Shown: positions 34,858-45,539 of the stretch, piece after piece | Position numbering within the stretch: position 1 is the stretch's first letter | Layout of the letters: each line of letters begins with the position of its first letter | Assembly: GCA_021018815.1 (NCBI GenBank) | Contig: JAITYX010000054.1 | Span: 62,001 to 126,000, forward strand | Source of the DNA: Talinum fruticosum | Lineage: Eukaryota; Streptophyta; Magnoliopsida; Caryophyllales; Talinaceae | Direction: 5' to 3' | Length of the DNA stretch: 64,000 nucleotides | Translations under genes and position numbers: made by a program | Notes under the pieces: model-generated | The model's database searches: none | What the model saw: only the letters and a program-made list of their open reading frames with translations | What the model was told of the DNA's origin: nothing

Positions 34858-35575
34858 CTTAAGTTTTATAAGTGCTACTACATTTTATTTTAATAAAAGC
34901 AAGTTGAAGCATACATTTTTCAGATTACTACATTTCGTTATATTCACATTTACATGACTATACCAAAGGAGAAAATTGCAACATTTCTAATTTTAATTTT
35001 AATTAATTAAAAAATTACTTATAAAAATCACAACATAACAAAATTGTAAATTTTTAAGTAAAAAATTGTAAATTTTTTAAATACAAAATTTTTGAAGGAA
35101 TTATAAAAATCACAATATAGAAAAATTACAAGTTTTATGTTTTCGGATGGGAAAAAGGTAAAAAATCGATGTTTTAAGTTTTAGTCATTAAAAGTAGGGG
35201 TAAAATTGGTACTTAATAAAAAATTTAATTTCTTGCTCAATATATCGGATATATGATGTCAATGTCGGAAATGGGCCGTAAAAATATTATAACAAGGGAA
35301 AATATACTTAGGAATATATTTTCATTCTTAAGGGGCATTTAAATAGCTACACCAAACCTTAAGGTACCTGTGGATAACTTTTTGACAAAGGTCGGGGTAC
35401 CTAAGGGTAGTCTTTCATATGTATGGGGCTTTTAAATAGTTATACCAAACTTTAAAGTGTCTTTGGATAATTGTTTGCAAAGGTACCTATTAGTAATTTT
35501 TTATATTTGAGGAATCTTAAAATAGTTAGACCAATTACCGGAGGGTACCTTTGCATAATTTTTTGTCTTTATTAG
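34858..35575 (-). repeat. Right arm of the large inverted repeat
   Basis: Read in complement it reproduces the left arm including the bridge across the CACTA insertion site (AAAATGTATGCTTCAACTTGCTTTTATT against ATATATGC / TTTAACTTATTTTTATT on the left). Differences are spread throughout, so the arms are not recent copies of each other. Confidence 0.78.
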
Positions 35576-36272
35576 AGACGTCACATTGTTAGGACCCTTC
35601 TCGAGGATCCTTAAGGCTAATCCAGGGAACAATTTGGCAAATGTAACATGTTTTTTAAAATTATTGGAAGCCCAGTTAGCATTTTCTTTAGAGAGAAACA
35701 ATGACGAGTCTTGAGCACACATGATTTCAAAAGTTATGCTATTAGGTTCATACAGCCATATACCATAAAGTAGAGTACAATGATAACGGAGTCTTGGAGG
35801 GGACCATCGAGGCTGAATCGGAGCAATTATGAATGTCAATGTACTTCTACCTATAAACATGCTAAAACACTAAATAGGGTTTACGTCTCAAGTTCAAAGG
35901 TACACATAAGTAACTCATGCATATTAAACATAGGGGAATGATCAACCACTTCTCAATGGGAGTTCTTTGCATCCCAAAAACCAAAATAACTTTATACATA
36001 TATAGCAACTGTTATAATAAAAAAATGATGAGTCTTTCGCCTCCCAAAAATCAAAAACTTAATAACAATCATAATTAAGTTAATAATAATAATATTAGCA
36101 ATTGAGTAGCATCGAACGTAATCTTACCATACCCTAATCTTAATCGAATGAGAGAAAAACATAATGCATTAAAGCTCAAGTGATCCATATTTTCTTCACG
36201 AATGTGACCAAATCACTTCTCAACTTGGAACTTAGATTAACTTTTTGGGCAAGAACTAATACCATGGTACTC
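35576..36272. other. Intergenic stretch
   Basis: A minus-strand frame (35501-35860, 119 codons) has mixed composition (SLFLSKENANWASNNFKKHV) but no family I recognise, and it runs into the inverted-repeat arm. It could be a gene relic or chance. The rest is featureless. Confidence 0.35.
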
Positions 36273-36976
36273 AACTAACGCCTATGAGCCGACCTAACAT
36301 ACCACGGTATTGGGATTCGGAACCACTCACGCGTGTGCACAAGTTCCCTATCCGGGAGGACTCGTAATTTAAGAGTGAAAGTTGCTGCCCTTAGGCCGGA
36401 ATAAGTCACATTCCTAGATTTTTGTATTTCGATGCTTGTGAGCTGACCCAACGTACCACGGTATAGAGATTCGGAACCACTCACTCATATACTCAAGTTT
36501 TCTATCCGGGAGGACTCATAATCTAGGAGTGAAATTTGCCGTCCTCGGGCTGGAATAAATCATCTTCTAAGATTTTGTATTTTGACTCTTGTGAGCTGAC
36601 CCAACGTAATATAGTAAAGGGATTCGGAACCACTCACACGTATATACAAGCTTATTACCCATAAGGATTCATGATTTAGAAGTGAAAGTCGCTGCCGTAG
36701 GCCGGAATAAGTCATCTTCCTCGATTTTGTATTTTGACGCTTGTGAGCCGACCTAACGTACCACGGTACAGCGATTCGGAATCACTCATGCATATACACA
36801 AGCTTACTACCCGGAAGGACTCATGATCAGGAGTGAAAGCCACTAGCTGTAGCCTGGAATATGTCATTTTTCTAAATTTTATATTTCGATGCTCGTGAGC
36901 CGACCCTACGTACCACGTTATAGGGATTCGGAACCACTCACGCGTATACTCAAGTTTACTACCCGGAAGGAAAGTC
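36273..36976. repeat. Tandem array, about 153 bp x 4.5 units
   Basis: The word GATTCGGAA starts at 36314, 36468, 36621, 36773 and 36925, giving spacings of 154, 153, 152 and 152 bp. Each unit also has GTGAGCYGACCYAACGTA, CCACGGTA, CCACTCACGCGT, CTACCCGGAAGGACTCAT and GGAATAAGTCAT. Copies are clearly diverged. The period is close to common plant satellite lengths. Confidence 0.92.
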
Positions 36977-37946
36977 TAAGGAGTTAACTTCTTAATTTGC
37001 ATTATGGTTATTATCTGTCTCATTCCTTTATATGTAGATTAATTAAATTGCTCGGTGAGGCCCAAGACACACACTTTAAAGGCTTAAACTTGCTTTCCGA
37101 CGCAAAAATACAAATCTTACAAGCATCCTGGGACAAGGCCCTTAGGTTTTGAGGGTCCAAGATTGCTTTGGAGGTCACCACGGACCTCCCTATGGGCACT
37201 CGGGGCTCAATGGTTAGCTTTAGAGGTCAACACGGGCCTCCCCATGGCTAGTGGGGATTTCTGGTGGCCACCACCGGCTGCCCCACGGCTTGTAGGAGCA
37301 CCCGTGGTCGGCGTTTTCTAGCCATTTTGGCCATCGCTGGCCACCACCGCCTTCCTCACAGCATGTGGGAAACCCATGGTGGGTGGCAGTGACTCCCAAA
37401 CTCCATTTTTTTATTCTTTAATTTCTTTTGCTTTTTGTCTTCATGTTTTGTCTATGAGAGATTTATCTTAGAAAATTTCTAGTCTTATAAGTATCATATT
37501 TAACTTAATAAAACCCATAGAACATAGATGCAAGGCAAATAATTCTCAAACCAAGAGTCGGGCAAACTCGAGCTAATATTTCTGATCACTCATCCTTAAA
37601 AGTACTACACCAAGTATATTCACTAACATATTTCAAATTTCAACGAAATCATCATTTCGCACAGATTTAAACATGGTTGGTGCACTTCATGTTCATGTGT
37701 GAAATTATGACAACAAAAGGAGAAGTTCAACCAAGTAGATGATGATGATGATGATTCTATTCCTTTTTCTTTTCTAACATCTTCCTAGCATATTTATATC
37801 AATTAGCCACTCCAAAAACACATGCATGCATCAATTTCATGAAGGTTAGAGTATTCAAAATCGATCCTCAAGTACAATTACAAAATTCATTTTGGTTGGA
37901 AAGTAATATCTAGTGGGAGGAGAAGGAAACCCGCCTTAATGAGTAT
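36977..37946. other. Intergenic stretch with a GC-richer patch
   Basis: 37130-37400 is GC-richer with repeated words (GAGGTCACCACGG, GGCCACCACCG, CCCCATGG), but it has no long frame. A (GAT)n run of five units is at about 37741-37754. Nothing else seen. Confidence 0.4.
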
Positions 37947-38100
37947 TGTAACGCCCCGGACTATAATTATCCATAAAACTAATTCGTGACATAACCCAAT
38001 CAAATGTAAGAAATATTTGGCAATGGAAGCTAATATAAGCTGGAGCATTACCGCCTTCTCTTATAATAGAGACAAGGCCTATACCAATACATTCACATAT

Positions 38101-38102
<2 letters not shown>

Positions 38103-38178
<76 letters not shown>
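38103..38178. repeat. (TA)n microsatellite
   Basis: About 37 TA units inside the solo LTR. It produces a spurious Tyr-Ile frame on the minus strand. Confidence 0.97.
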
Positions 38179-38186
<8 letters not shown>

Positions 38187-38404
38187 CTGCACAAGCAGTC
38201 ACAAGGTTTATACATATACTTAAACTTAGATAGTACAAAACTCCATTTGTTGGTTAATACATAATCCAAAATACATTAATCACCAAAACACAACATGCAA
38301 GTCACTGCCCGATACCAGCCTTTTAGGATTCTTTTTCATCTGTTTCCTTTCTCCTAATGCAGCTTCTGTTTAAACATCAGTTGCTTCTCTTTCCCTAAAA
38401 GAGT

Positions 38405-38459
38405 TTAAAACATAAAACATAAAACATAAAACATAAAACATAAAACATAAAACATAAAA
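38405..38459. repeat. (AAAACAT)n heptamer array
   Basis: Between seven and eight near-perfect copies of AAAACAT. Confidence 0.95.
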
Positions 38460-38811
38460 TGAGCGGTTGACTCAATACGTTACCCTTACACTCGTAAAAT
38501 AATTTCGAAGAGTCAATGAGCACGCGTGCGATTTTAAATTCGTTTAAAACTCAAACATTTAAGCAAAATGCACAGTTTGTGTTTCCTGTAAACTTCTCAA
38601 TTTTATTTTCAACTTCTCAAACGCTTTAGTTTTCGGCCGTCACTAGGACCCCAATTTACTTGCATTTGCAGTCATGGCTTCGATTAAACGATTCGATTAA
38701 AGTTCCCGTTTGTCGGGAAGGCCCAATATGTGGCCTCGATTAAACAATTCGATTAAAGTTCTCTATTATCGTGAAGGGCCCAATACGATTAGTTCTCGAT
38801 AGCGAGACATT

Positions 38812-38880
38812 TATGAACGATTAACGATTAGCGATTAACAATAAACGATTAACGATTAATGATTAACGATTAACGATTAC
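38812..38880. repeat. Degenerate (CGATTAA)n heptamer array
   Basis: Eight or nine copies of CGATTAA with substitutions. Single ACGATT words also occur nearby (38690, 38745). It is not the plant telomere heptamer. Confidence 0.85.
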
Positions 38881-39668
38881 TTGGGTCCTAAAGAATTGTA
38901 GGCCGAAATAAGAACAAACACGAGTAACGTTTTACTGAACGATTAAAATTTTACTATTTTGGAAGGGTACAAGCAATAACGTACCTCGGTCGATCGTTTG
39001 CTTTTAATTTCTATTTTCTTTGCTTCCACTGAATAGCCGTTCCTATTGAATTTCTATTTTCAAATAGAAATTTAATATTGCATTAATAAACTTATGAGCC
39101 TTTCTTGTATCTATGTACTTTACATTTTGACCAATTCAATTATCTAAACCACTAATGGGTTTAAAGCTCCAATTTCCTCCTTAAATTAATTCTCTTCAAA
39201 ACTGTTATACTTTTAATTATATATACCTCCTAACCACTAACTCATTTATCAACTTCCAAATTACAATTCTCAACTTCACAAAAATCACTTCCAATTCCAT
39301 AGGAACCTCCGAACATATTTTCATCCATTTTTTGTTTTTCAAAGATTGATCTAACCCGGTTTGATTAATTCACTTCCCTAGCATAGCCTCGTAACTTAAA
39401 CAATTTTCTACACACCCAATCAATCCGTTCATGCTCATGTAGGAAATCAAACAAGCATATTCACAATTATGAATATCCCAAATTTATCTCCAATACCAAT
39501 TTAGCACTTAAAACCCCAAAAATCCAATTTCACATATATCCCCATATTTCACTACTTTCCAAAGTTCATCCAATTCCACCCTAACCAAACAATTCATTCA
39601 TAATCATAAAAATTAAACAAGTACATTTACAATTACAAAGAAACTCCTAATTAATTTCCAATTCCATA

Positions 39669-39989
39669 TCAACACATAATAAACCCTAAATCCAATGATG
39701 AAGAGTCGGTCGCAGCCGGAGGGCGGCTAGGGGAGGCGGCGCTTGTCCCGACCAGGTGCAGCAGCGGCAGGCCAGGACAACCCCGCTTGACGTGAAATAG
39801 AGAGAAGAGGGGAGAGAAAAAGGCGTTGGCGACAGAGAGGGGGACGGTAGCAGCATCGACGTCGGGCCGGGTGGTGGCAGCAGTGGCCGGCGAGGTCTCG
39901 CCGGCGGTTGTAGCAAGAATAGGGGAGGGGAAAGTGAGGAAGGAGAGGTGAGAGAAAGAAGAGGAATGTGTTAGGCTTGCCCTGTTCAT
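39669..39989 (-). other. GC-rich open frame in the solo LTR
   Basis: A 106-codon minus frame rich in Ser, Pro, Ala and Thr covers a GC-rich patch. It matches no family I know. It may be a transcribed leader of the former retrotransposon rather than a protein gene. Confidence 0.3.
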
Positions 39990-40411
39990 CGATTTATTAT
40001 GCCCGATGCTTCTAGCACCATCTTCCCTCTTTTTTTTTTGTCTAATAAATCTTAATATTTTTTATATTTTTACTATTTCTATTATCACATGGTTAAATAT
40101 ATATCACACATTTGGCTAAATTTTATTTGCTGTTATAATAATTTTAATTTTATATATTGTTTTATTTTATTTCTTTTTACTTATTAATTTAAATTATTCG
40201 GATTCAAAATGAAATTATTCGAACATATATACATTTCGTAGTAAAAACGTAAATTTGTATGAATTACCTATTATTATTTACGATTATCAACTTTGTTTGC
40301 ATCCTTTCTTTCGATTTCGTATTATTCGCGGCTCACTGCTCTTAAACAATATTAAGATGATAAAATGTAAATTTAAAATAATTAATTACGATTAAGTTTC
40401 GGGGTGTTACA

Positions 40412-41422
40412 AGTATGATTAGAGCTAAGTTCTTATTGTTTGTGGTATTCTTGAACCTTCCTTCTACCCCTCTACCTTTGTTCTTGAATTTATTCGTGGT
40501 GGAGGTGCTTAACAATGGAGGTTGAAGGTAGGAATAAGGGAGGTTGAAGCTTGATGTCTCCTTTGCTTCTCTCTCTCTCTCTCTCTGGAGTTGTTGGATT
40601 CTTCTTTCCGGATAAAATGAGTCAAGATCATTTATTTAAGCCTCACATTTGGTTTATATAGCAGATTTTGAGTAGGTGTAATAATTGTGAGGCACGAAAA
40701 CTCGAAGTTAGGAGGCTAGAGATGTAGGGTGCAGTAGTAGGCAAAGAAAAATGGAGCAAGCAATCAGGCTTTTTGGCTTAAATGTTGAGGTTTTGGGAAG
40801 GAAGGAGTAGATTTTGGATGTTTAAAACTTAGGATGATAATCATACTTTGAGATTTAATTCAAGCAAATAGCAAGCCAAATAAAATTTTCTAAACTTACT
40901 CCTAATATTATTTCCAACTAAATTGACCTTCAACTAACAAACTTGTAAATAAATACATATATGTAAGCTAACACAATATACGAATTTCAGGACCAATCAT
41001 TAAACTAAGTTATCTAGTGAGTAAGTCACATATATAAATTAATTTTGTTTTTCTTTTAGTTCGAGCGCCACAGATTATTATATGATTTTATTTATTTATT
41101 GAATTTTTTTAATATATGTAGGATCGATAGCTAGGGATGGTAGTGGATCTAGATCCAACCCGGACTCGTCGAACCGATCCGAATTAGCTGATTTGGGTCC
41201 GAAAATTTTGAATCTAATTGATCTAGGTCGGGTCTAGGTCCAAGTGGTATTGAAAGGGTCCGGGTCCGGGTCTAGAATTTGTGATCTAGATCCGAGCCAT
41301 GGACCCGATTAATTTTTAAAAAATATGACTTAAGTATGGCTTGTCATAATTCTCTTAAACAATTCAAATACTCCATGCCTTGTTCGCTCATTATCAATCA
41401 CCATGCATAACTCTTAAACACC
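40412..41422. other. Intergenic stretch; possible hAT-like fragment
   Basis: A (CT)n run is at 40567-40586. Around 41130-41310 the sequence starts near TAGGGATGGTAGTGGATC and is full of GGGTCCGGGTC, GGTCGGGTCTAGGTCC and GATCCGA words. This style is common in noncoding hAT-type elements of plants. Ends and an 8-bp duplication were not found, so this is tentative. Confidence 0.35.
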
Positions 41423-41655
41423 TTTTTTGTTGTTGTTGAAATGTTAGGCATTGTATTGAATTCTTACAAATCCAAACATTTACAAGTACTTTAGGGCATC
41501 CCCTAGTATATACAAGCTACTACTATACTTTAATTCCGCCTAGTGTAAGTCTCCCACACTCTTTGACTAAATCATTCATTTCTCGCCTTGTCATTTGTGA
41601 ATATTCTGTTGTTTCTTTCCCTCCAGAAAGTGTATACTATTACTGCAACACAGAT
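41423..41655 (-). mobile_element. 3' end of an L1-type LINE
   Basis: The minus strand encodes FWRERNNRIFTNDKARNE, the conserved C-terminal word of plant L1 ORF2. It is followed by a short untranslated region ending in CAACAACAACAAAAAAGG at 41421-41439. Only the last 230 bp remain. The upstream part is cut off where the CACTA-like terminus begins (41666). Confidence 0.72.
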
Positions 41656-41665
41656 TCTCAGCATT

Positions 41666-42164
41666 CACTACTACAAAAACGACTTTTAACAACGGGCCTT
41701 TAATGACGATTATAAAGAAAATTGTTGTAAAAATTGATGCGGTGGCATTTTTATAAAAAAATCAGTCTTTTTATTACATACATGATGACGATTCTTTAAT
41801 TGAACCATCCTCATAGGTGGAAATATCCACTTTTTCAACTATTGTGGTAATAAGTGCTCTCTACTGTCACTCTCACTGTCATTGTCACTCTCGTCTCTCT
41901 CGCTCTCTACTGTCTCCACTTGTTCTTCTTTCTCTGCTCTCTACTTGTCTTTTCGCCGTCAGTAATCGCTCTCCGGTGTGCCTTCGTTGCTTGTTGTTCT
42001 CTCTACTCTCTGCTCGGTGCTCTCATATCTCACTACTCATTATCGGCTTTATTTCTACTCTCCCTTTCTCATTCTCGCCATCGTACCAAAGGCCGGTATG
42101 TAACTTATATCTCCCTTTCTTATGTACTATGCTCTCCTTACTCACTTTCTCAACATTAGCTTGC
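41666..42164 (+). mobile_element. 5' terminus of a third CACTA-like element, cut by Copia
   Basis: The terminus begins CACTACTACAAAAACGAC, with AACAACGGGCCTTTAATGACG close behind, in CACTA style. From about 41850 the plus strand is CT-rich like a leader exon, and GGCCG/GTATGTAA near 42093 looks like a splice donor. The Copia element enters at 42165. I do not see a matching right terminus downstream of 52783, so only this end is supported. Confidence 0.6.
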
Positions 42165-43660
42165 TGAAGACTCGGATTCTAAATCTAAACCATTCTGAGT
42201 ACTACATGAAGACTCGGATATAGTCTTCATCCCTCATAAGTTTTGATTACAAGTCATTCTAAGTATTATAGAAACTCCCGTATAAGTTTTCATTCATTTC
42301 CGATCGACTCGGAAAACACATTCTTGTATATCTTCCGAATTAGTGTTTCGACTCACTCGGATAGCACTCGGATCTATCTCATGCTCAAATAATCTCCCTA
42401 ACACTTTTTATCCGAGTTATGAGTCCATATTTCAACGCAAAGTGAATTATAGTGTTAATTCCTCTTTCTAAGTCAGTTTGTGTTTGAGAATTATTTGTGT
42501 TTAAGAATTATTTGTCCAGATCAAGTCTTTATATTATGATAATTTTACTCTTTTAACTTGATCTTTCTTAGGACTGACTCGATGGAATTTGAGTATATTG
42601 AATATTAGACTTAGAAAATTCTACTCTTCTAGGCCTAAGATAATTATACACTTAATTGTCTTAATTAAATTATCATCTCGTGCCTAAGCTTGGACCAAAG
42701 TATTTTATACTTTGAGAACCAAAGTGATTTACTTTTGTAGGTTATCCAAACGAGGTTATCTCATTTTTGAATTACAAAAGTAACCGGCTTCGAGCTATCA
42801 ATCACCAAGCAAACAAGGCTTATCTACTTCGAACAAGGCTCGGACACCGTGTCGGGGTTGTTTGTTTCCAAAACTGGAAAACTTCAACGCTAAGCTCAAT
42901 GGTGGTTTCCACCTTGCTTTTCGGACATCACCGGTTCATCGGAGCACCTTTAGGAGCCAAGAGCCGTTGCACAACGTTCACATCTCAATGGATCTTTTCC
43001 GAGCGACTCGGAAGAGTCATTACAATGGCCAGGAAAGACTTATGTTCGGAACCAAGACACAACGGTCACTCTGCTTGGTTATGTATAAATAGAAGTCACT
43101 TCACAAGACTTGAAGATTGCTGAACACATTGCTGAAACTATATCTCTTAGTACAATATTCATTCAATCTTCTTCTTACAACTCCAAGTCCGTACTTATTA
43201 CTTTTTTGAGTTGTAAAGTCTTGTAATCAGATCACAAACTTTTCTTACTTTCCGAGTAAGGTCCCTTGATTGAGCTGTAAGGGTTAACTCAGCTCAATTA
43301 TGCCTAGCTGTAAAGGTTACTTCAGTTAGGAAGTACTAGATCGGATACGGGAACTTTTGAGTCTATGAAAACTCTATAAGGAATTATCTAAGGGAGAAAT
43401 TCTGGTTGAGTCAGCCCGTTGTATTTTAAGGATTCAAAATAGTGGATTTGACTTAGTGCTTGGATTAGCAAAGTCTCGTGGTTTTCTACCCCTGGAGGGT
43501 TTCCACATATCTCTATGTGTGTACTTTTCCGAGTCCAATCTAGACTCGGATTCTCTTGTTCATTCTTTTCAAGCTTAAAGTCTCTAAGTTTGTTAAAATT
43601 TCCTCATCACCCTATTCACCCCCTCTAGGGTGACTTAAACTCTCCCATAGTAAACCTTCA
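42165..43660 (+). repeat. Copia 5' LTR
   Basis: It starts TGAAGACTCGG and ends CCTTCA. TATAAATAG at 43084-43092 is the likely TATA box, with transcription starting shortly after. Nearly the whole 3' LTR and the inverted LTR at 4301-5827 align with it. Confidence 0.93.
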
Positions 43661-43662
43661 AT

Positions 43663-43680
43663 TGGTACTAGAGCTTAACC
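43663..43680 (+). other. Copia primer binding site (initiator Met tRNA type)
   Basis: TGGTACTAGAGCTTAACC lies two bases after the LTR. It resembles TGGTATCAGAGC, the usual site complementary to initiator methionine tRNA, with a two-base change. Confidence 0.85.
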
Positions 43681-43739
43681 TTTCAATAAGGATCTAACAA
43701 TCTAAAGGTCTAAAGATCAGCTGCTCGGAACATCGGAGA

Positions 43740-45160
43740 GTTCGATGAAGAAAGATCTTCCACCAAACCACCAAAGTTCAAAGGATCAAACTTCGTACAC
43801 TCTGGAAGAAGCTAATGGAATGCTTTTTGCTGGACAACGATGAAGATGTTTGGAGTACACCAATAAGAAGATGCATAACATTCCAATGAAGATAGAAGGT
43901 ATAAGATTTGTGCCTAAAGAAAAGTTCGAGTACACCAATAAGGAGTCGAGAAGTTCGGAAAGAACTTCAAAGGGATGAATATTCTGATGTGTGCTATCGG
44001 CTCGGAAGAGTACAAGAGAGTGTCAGCCTATGACACGAAAAAGATGTGTGGGACACTCTTGTCAACACATATGAAGGAACAAGCCAAGTGAAACAACAGA
44101 AGATAAGTTAATATCCTCACAAATATGAGCTGTTCAAGATGGAGCCGAAGAAAACATCACTCGGATGTTTATACGCTTCACCGAGATTACAAACAATCTT
44201 AAATCTCTTGGTAGAAAGATTTCCCACGAAGAAATGTGCAGAAAATTTCTATGAAGTCTACCAAAGAAAAGATGGGGTCCCAAGGTGACAACCATCGAGG
44301 AAGCTCAGAACCTCTCTCAACTAATGCCAGAAAAACTAATTGGGAAACTGCTTACCCATGAAATTCACTTGGAAGAAGAGGATGTCGAGGTCAGCACCAA
44401 AAAGAACATTGCGTTGAAAGCCTTAGAAAGCGAAGGGAAAGTCCGAGTCCCTCGGACTCAAAAGAAGATCCTATGGCACTCATTGCTTAAGGCTTCAAAA
44501 GAATGATGAAGCACAAGAAATGGGAGAAGAGGCCAAAGGAAGAATTCTACAAGAAGGATAAGAAGGACAGAAAAGGTAAATACTCTCAAAGTTATCTTTA
44601 ACTAAGAACTTCGGTTATTTTTAATATGGCAGCAAAGATCACATAGTCAAGGACTATCCAAGGAGAAAGAAGGACAGAAAGAAGAAGAAGGGTATGATGG
44701 CCACATGGAGTGATGAAGACTCATCTGAAGAAGATGAAGATTCCGATGACTCAAAGTGTCCGATGGCACTAACGGACTCGTAAGTCGAATCCGAGTCGAC
44801 TCGACAAACTTAGACACCGAGGAGACAAGTCCCTAGGAGGTAATTGAATACTTTCTCAAGTTCTCCAAAGTTGATTTGGCTAAATATATTTATACTTTAG
44901 AAGAAAAGTCCAATTCTGATTCTTCTTAGTTCAAAGAACAACTTGAGTCTATTACTTCCGAGAGCAACTATTTGAAAAATGAATTGGAAAAATTGAGACT
45001 AACTCTGAAAGAACTCAAGACTATTACTCAAACTAATGAGATTGAGTCCGAGTCACTCAAAAGAGAAAATGAGCATTTGAAAAGAAAGCTCAATGCGTCT
45101 CAAAAGCTTGTTTTGAAATTTACTCAAGGTCGAAAAACCTTGACTCGCTTTTAGGGTTTG
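43740..45160 (+). pseudogene. Copia gag remnant
   Basis: A UBN2-type capsid region is recognisable in pieces (DVWDTLVNTYEGTSQVK, TNNLKSLGRKISHEEMCRKF, TTIEEAQNLSQLMPEKLIGK). The zinc knuckle near 44620-44665 keeps GSKDHIVKDYP but has lost cysteines: a stop and Tyr codons replace the first pair, and Tyr stands for the last Cys. After an acidic Ser/Asp stretch comes a coiled coil at 44972-45130 (LEKLRLTLKELK, SLKRENEHLKRKL). Several stops and frame changes make it non-functional. Confidence 0.8.
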
Positions 45161-45539
45161 AATGTGTCTCCTTTAGGAAAGAAGGACTTGGTTTTAATGA
45201 AGAGGAGGAATCTAATTCCTACTCAAATCTTTTCAAAAAGGATTCTATAACTGTGAAGTTCAGGAAGGCTGAGCATGGTCTTATTCATAGGAATGAAAGG
45301 AGGACTGAGCCCGGATCGGTTTACAGGAGAAAACCCTCCATCTCGTTTATAAAAGAAAAGATTTTCAAAAGAAAAAGACACAGACTCAGCTTTTTTAAAA
45401 GAAGACTCATAATCAGACCAAACCCAAAGTCATTCAAGTCTGGGTTCCTAAGAGTCTTCTTCCTCAGAAAAGGACCACAGTAAAGGGAGTTACTGGGTTT
45501 GTTAGAGGAAGTGAGAAGGGTTAGTGTGTTTCGACTTGC

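Larger units (their letters stand above)
27285..35575. mobile_element. Large inverted-repeat element, interrupted by a CACTA insertion
   Basis: The left arm (27285-27918, continued at 34427-34480) pairs with the right arm (34858-35575) in inverted orientation. Matching words in order include GCAAACAATTATCCAAAGA, ATTTAAAGGC, AAATATATTCCTAAGTATAT, ACGGTCCATTTTCGAC-like, AAGAAATTAAATTTTTT, TACCAATTTTACCCCTA, AAACATCGATTTTTTACC, GGTATAGTCATGTA, and finally TAGCACTTATAAAACTTAAG next to a loop of about 380 bp. Each arm carries internal repeats of about 85 bp. No transposase of its own is visible. The outer ends are not sharply defined, so the class (Mutator-like or other foldback) is open. Confidence 0.75.
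37947..40411. mobile_element. Solo LTR, 2465 bp, TSD AGTAT (Tekay/Del-like)
   Basis: The segment starts TGTAACGCCCCGGACT and ends AGTTTCGGGGTGTTACA, so the two ends form an inverted repeat of the TGTAACACCCCG type. AGTAT flanks it on both sides (37942-37946 and 40412-40416), a perfect 5-bp duplication. No internal retrotransposon genes are present, so recombination between two LTRs is the likely origin. TGTRACACCC termini are common in the Tekay/Del chromoviruses of Ty3/gypsy; that assignment is inference. Orientation is not certain. Confidence 0.88.

Noticed and set aside
36273..36976. Direct repeats as a CRISPR array
   Set aside because: Units are contiguous 153-bp tandem copies without unique spacers, in a plant genome.
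37936..38238. Open frame on the minus strand with long Tyr-Ile repeats
   Set aside because: It is only the translation of the (TA)n microsatellite at 38103-38178.
38812..38880. Heptamer array as possible telomere-like DNA
   Set aside because: The unit is CGATTAA, not the plant telomere unit TTTAGGG, and it lies inside a solo LTR.
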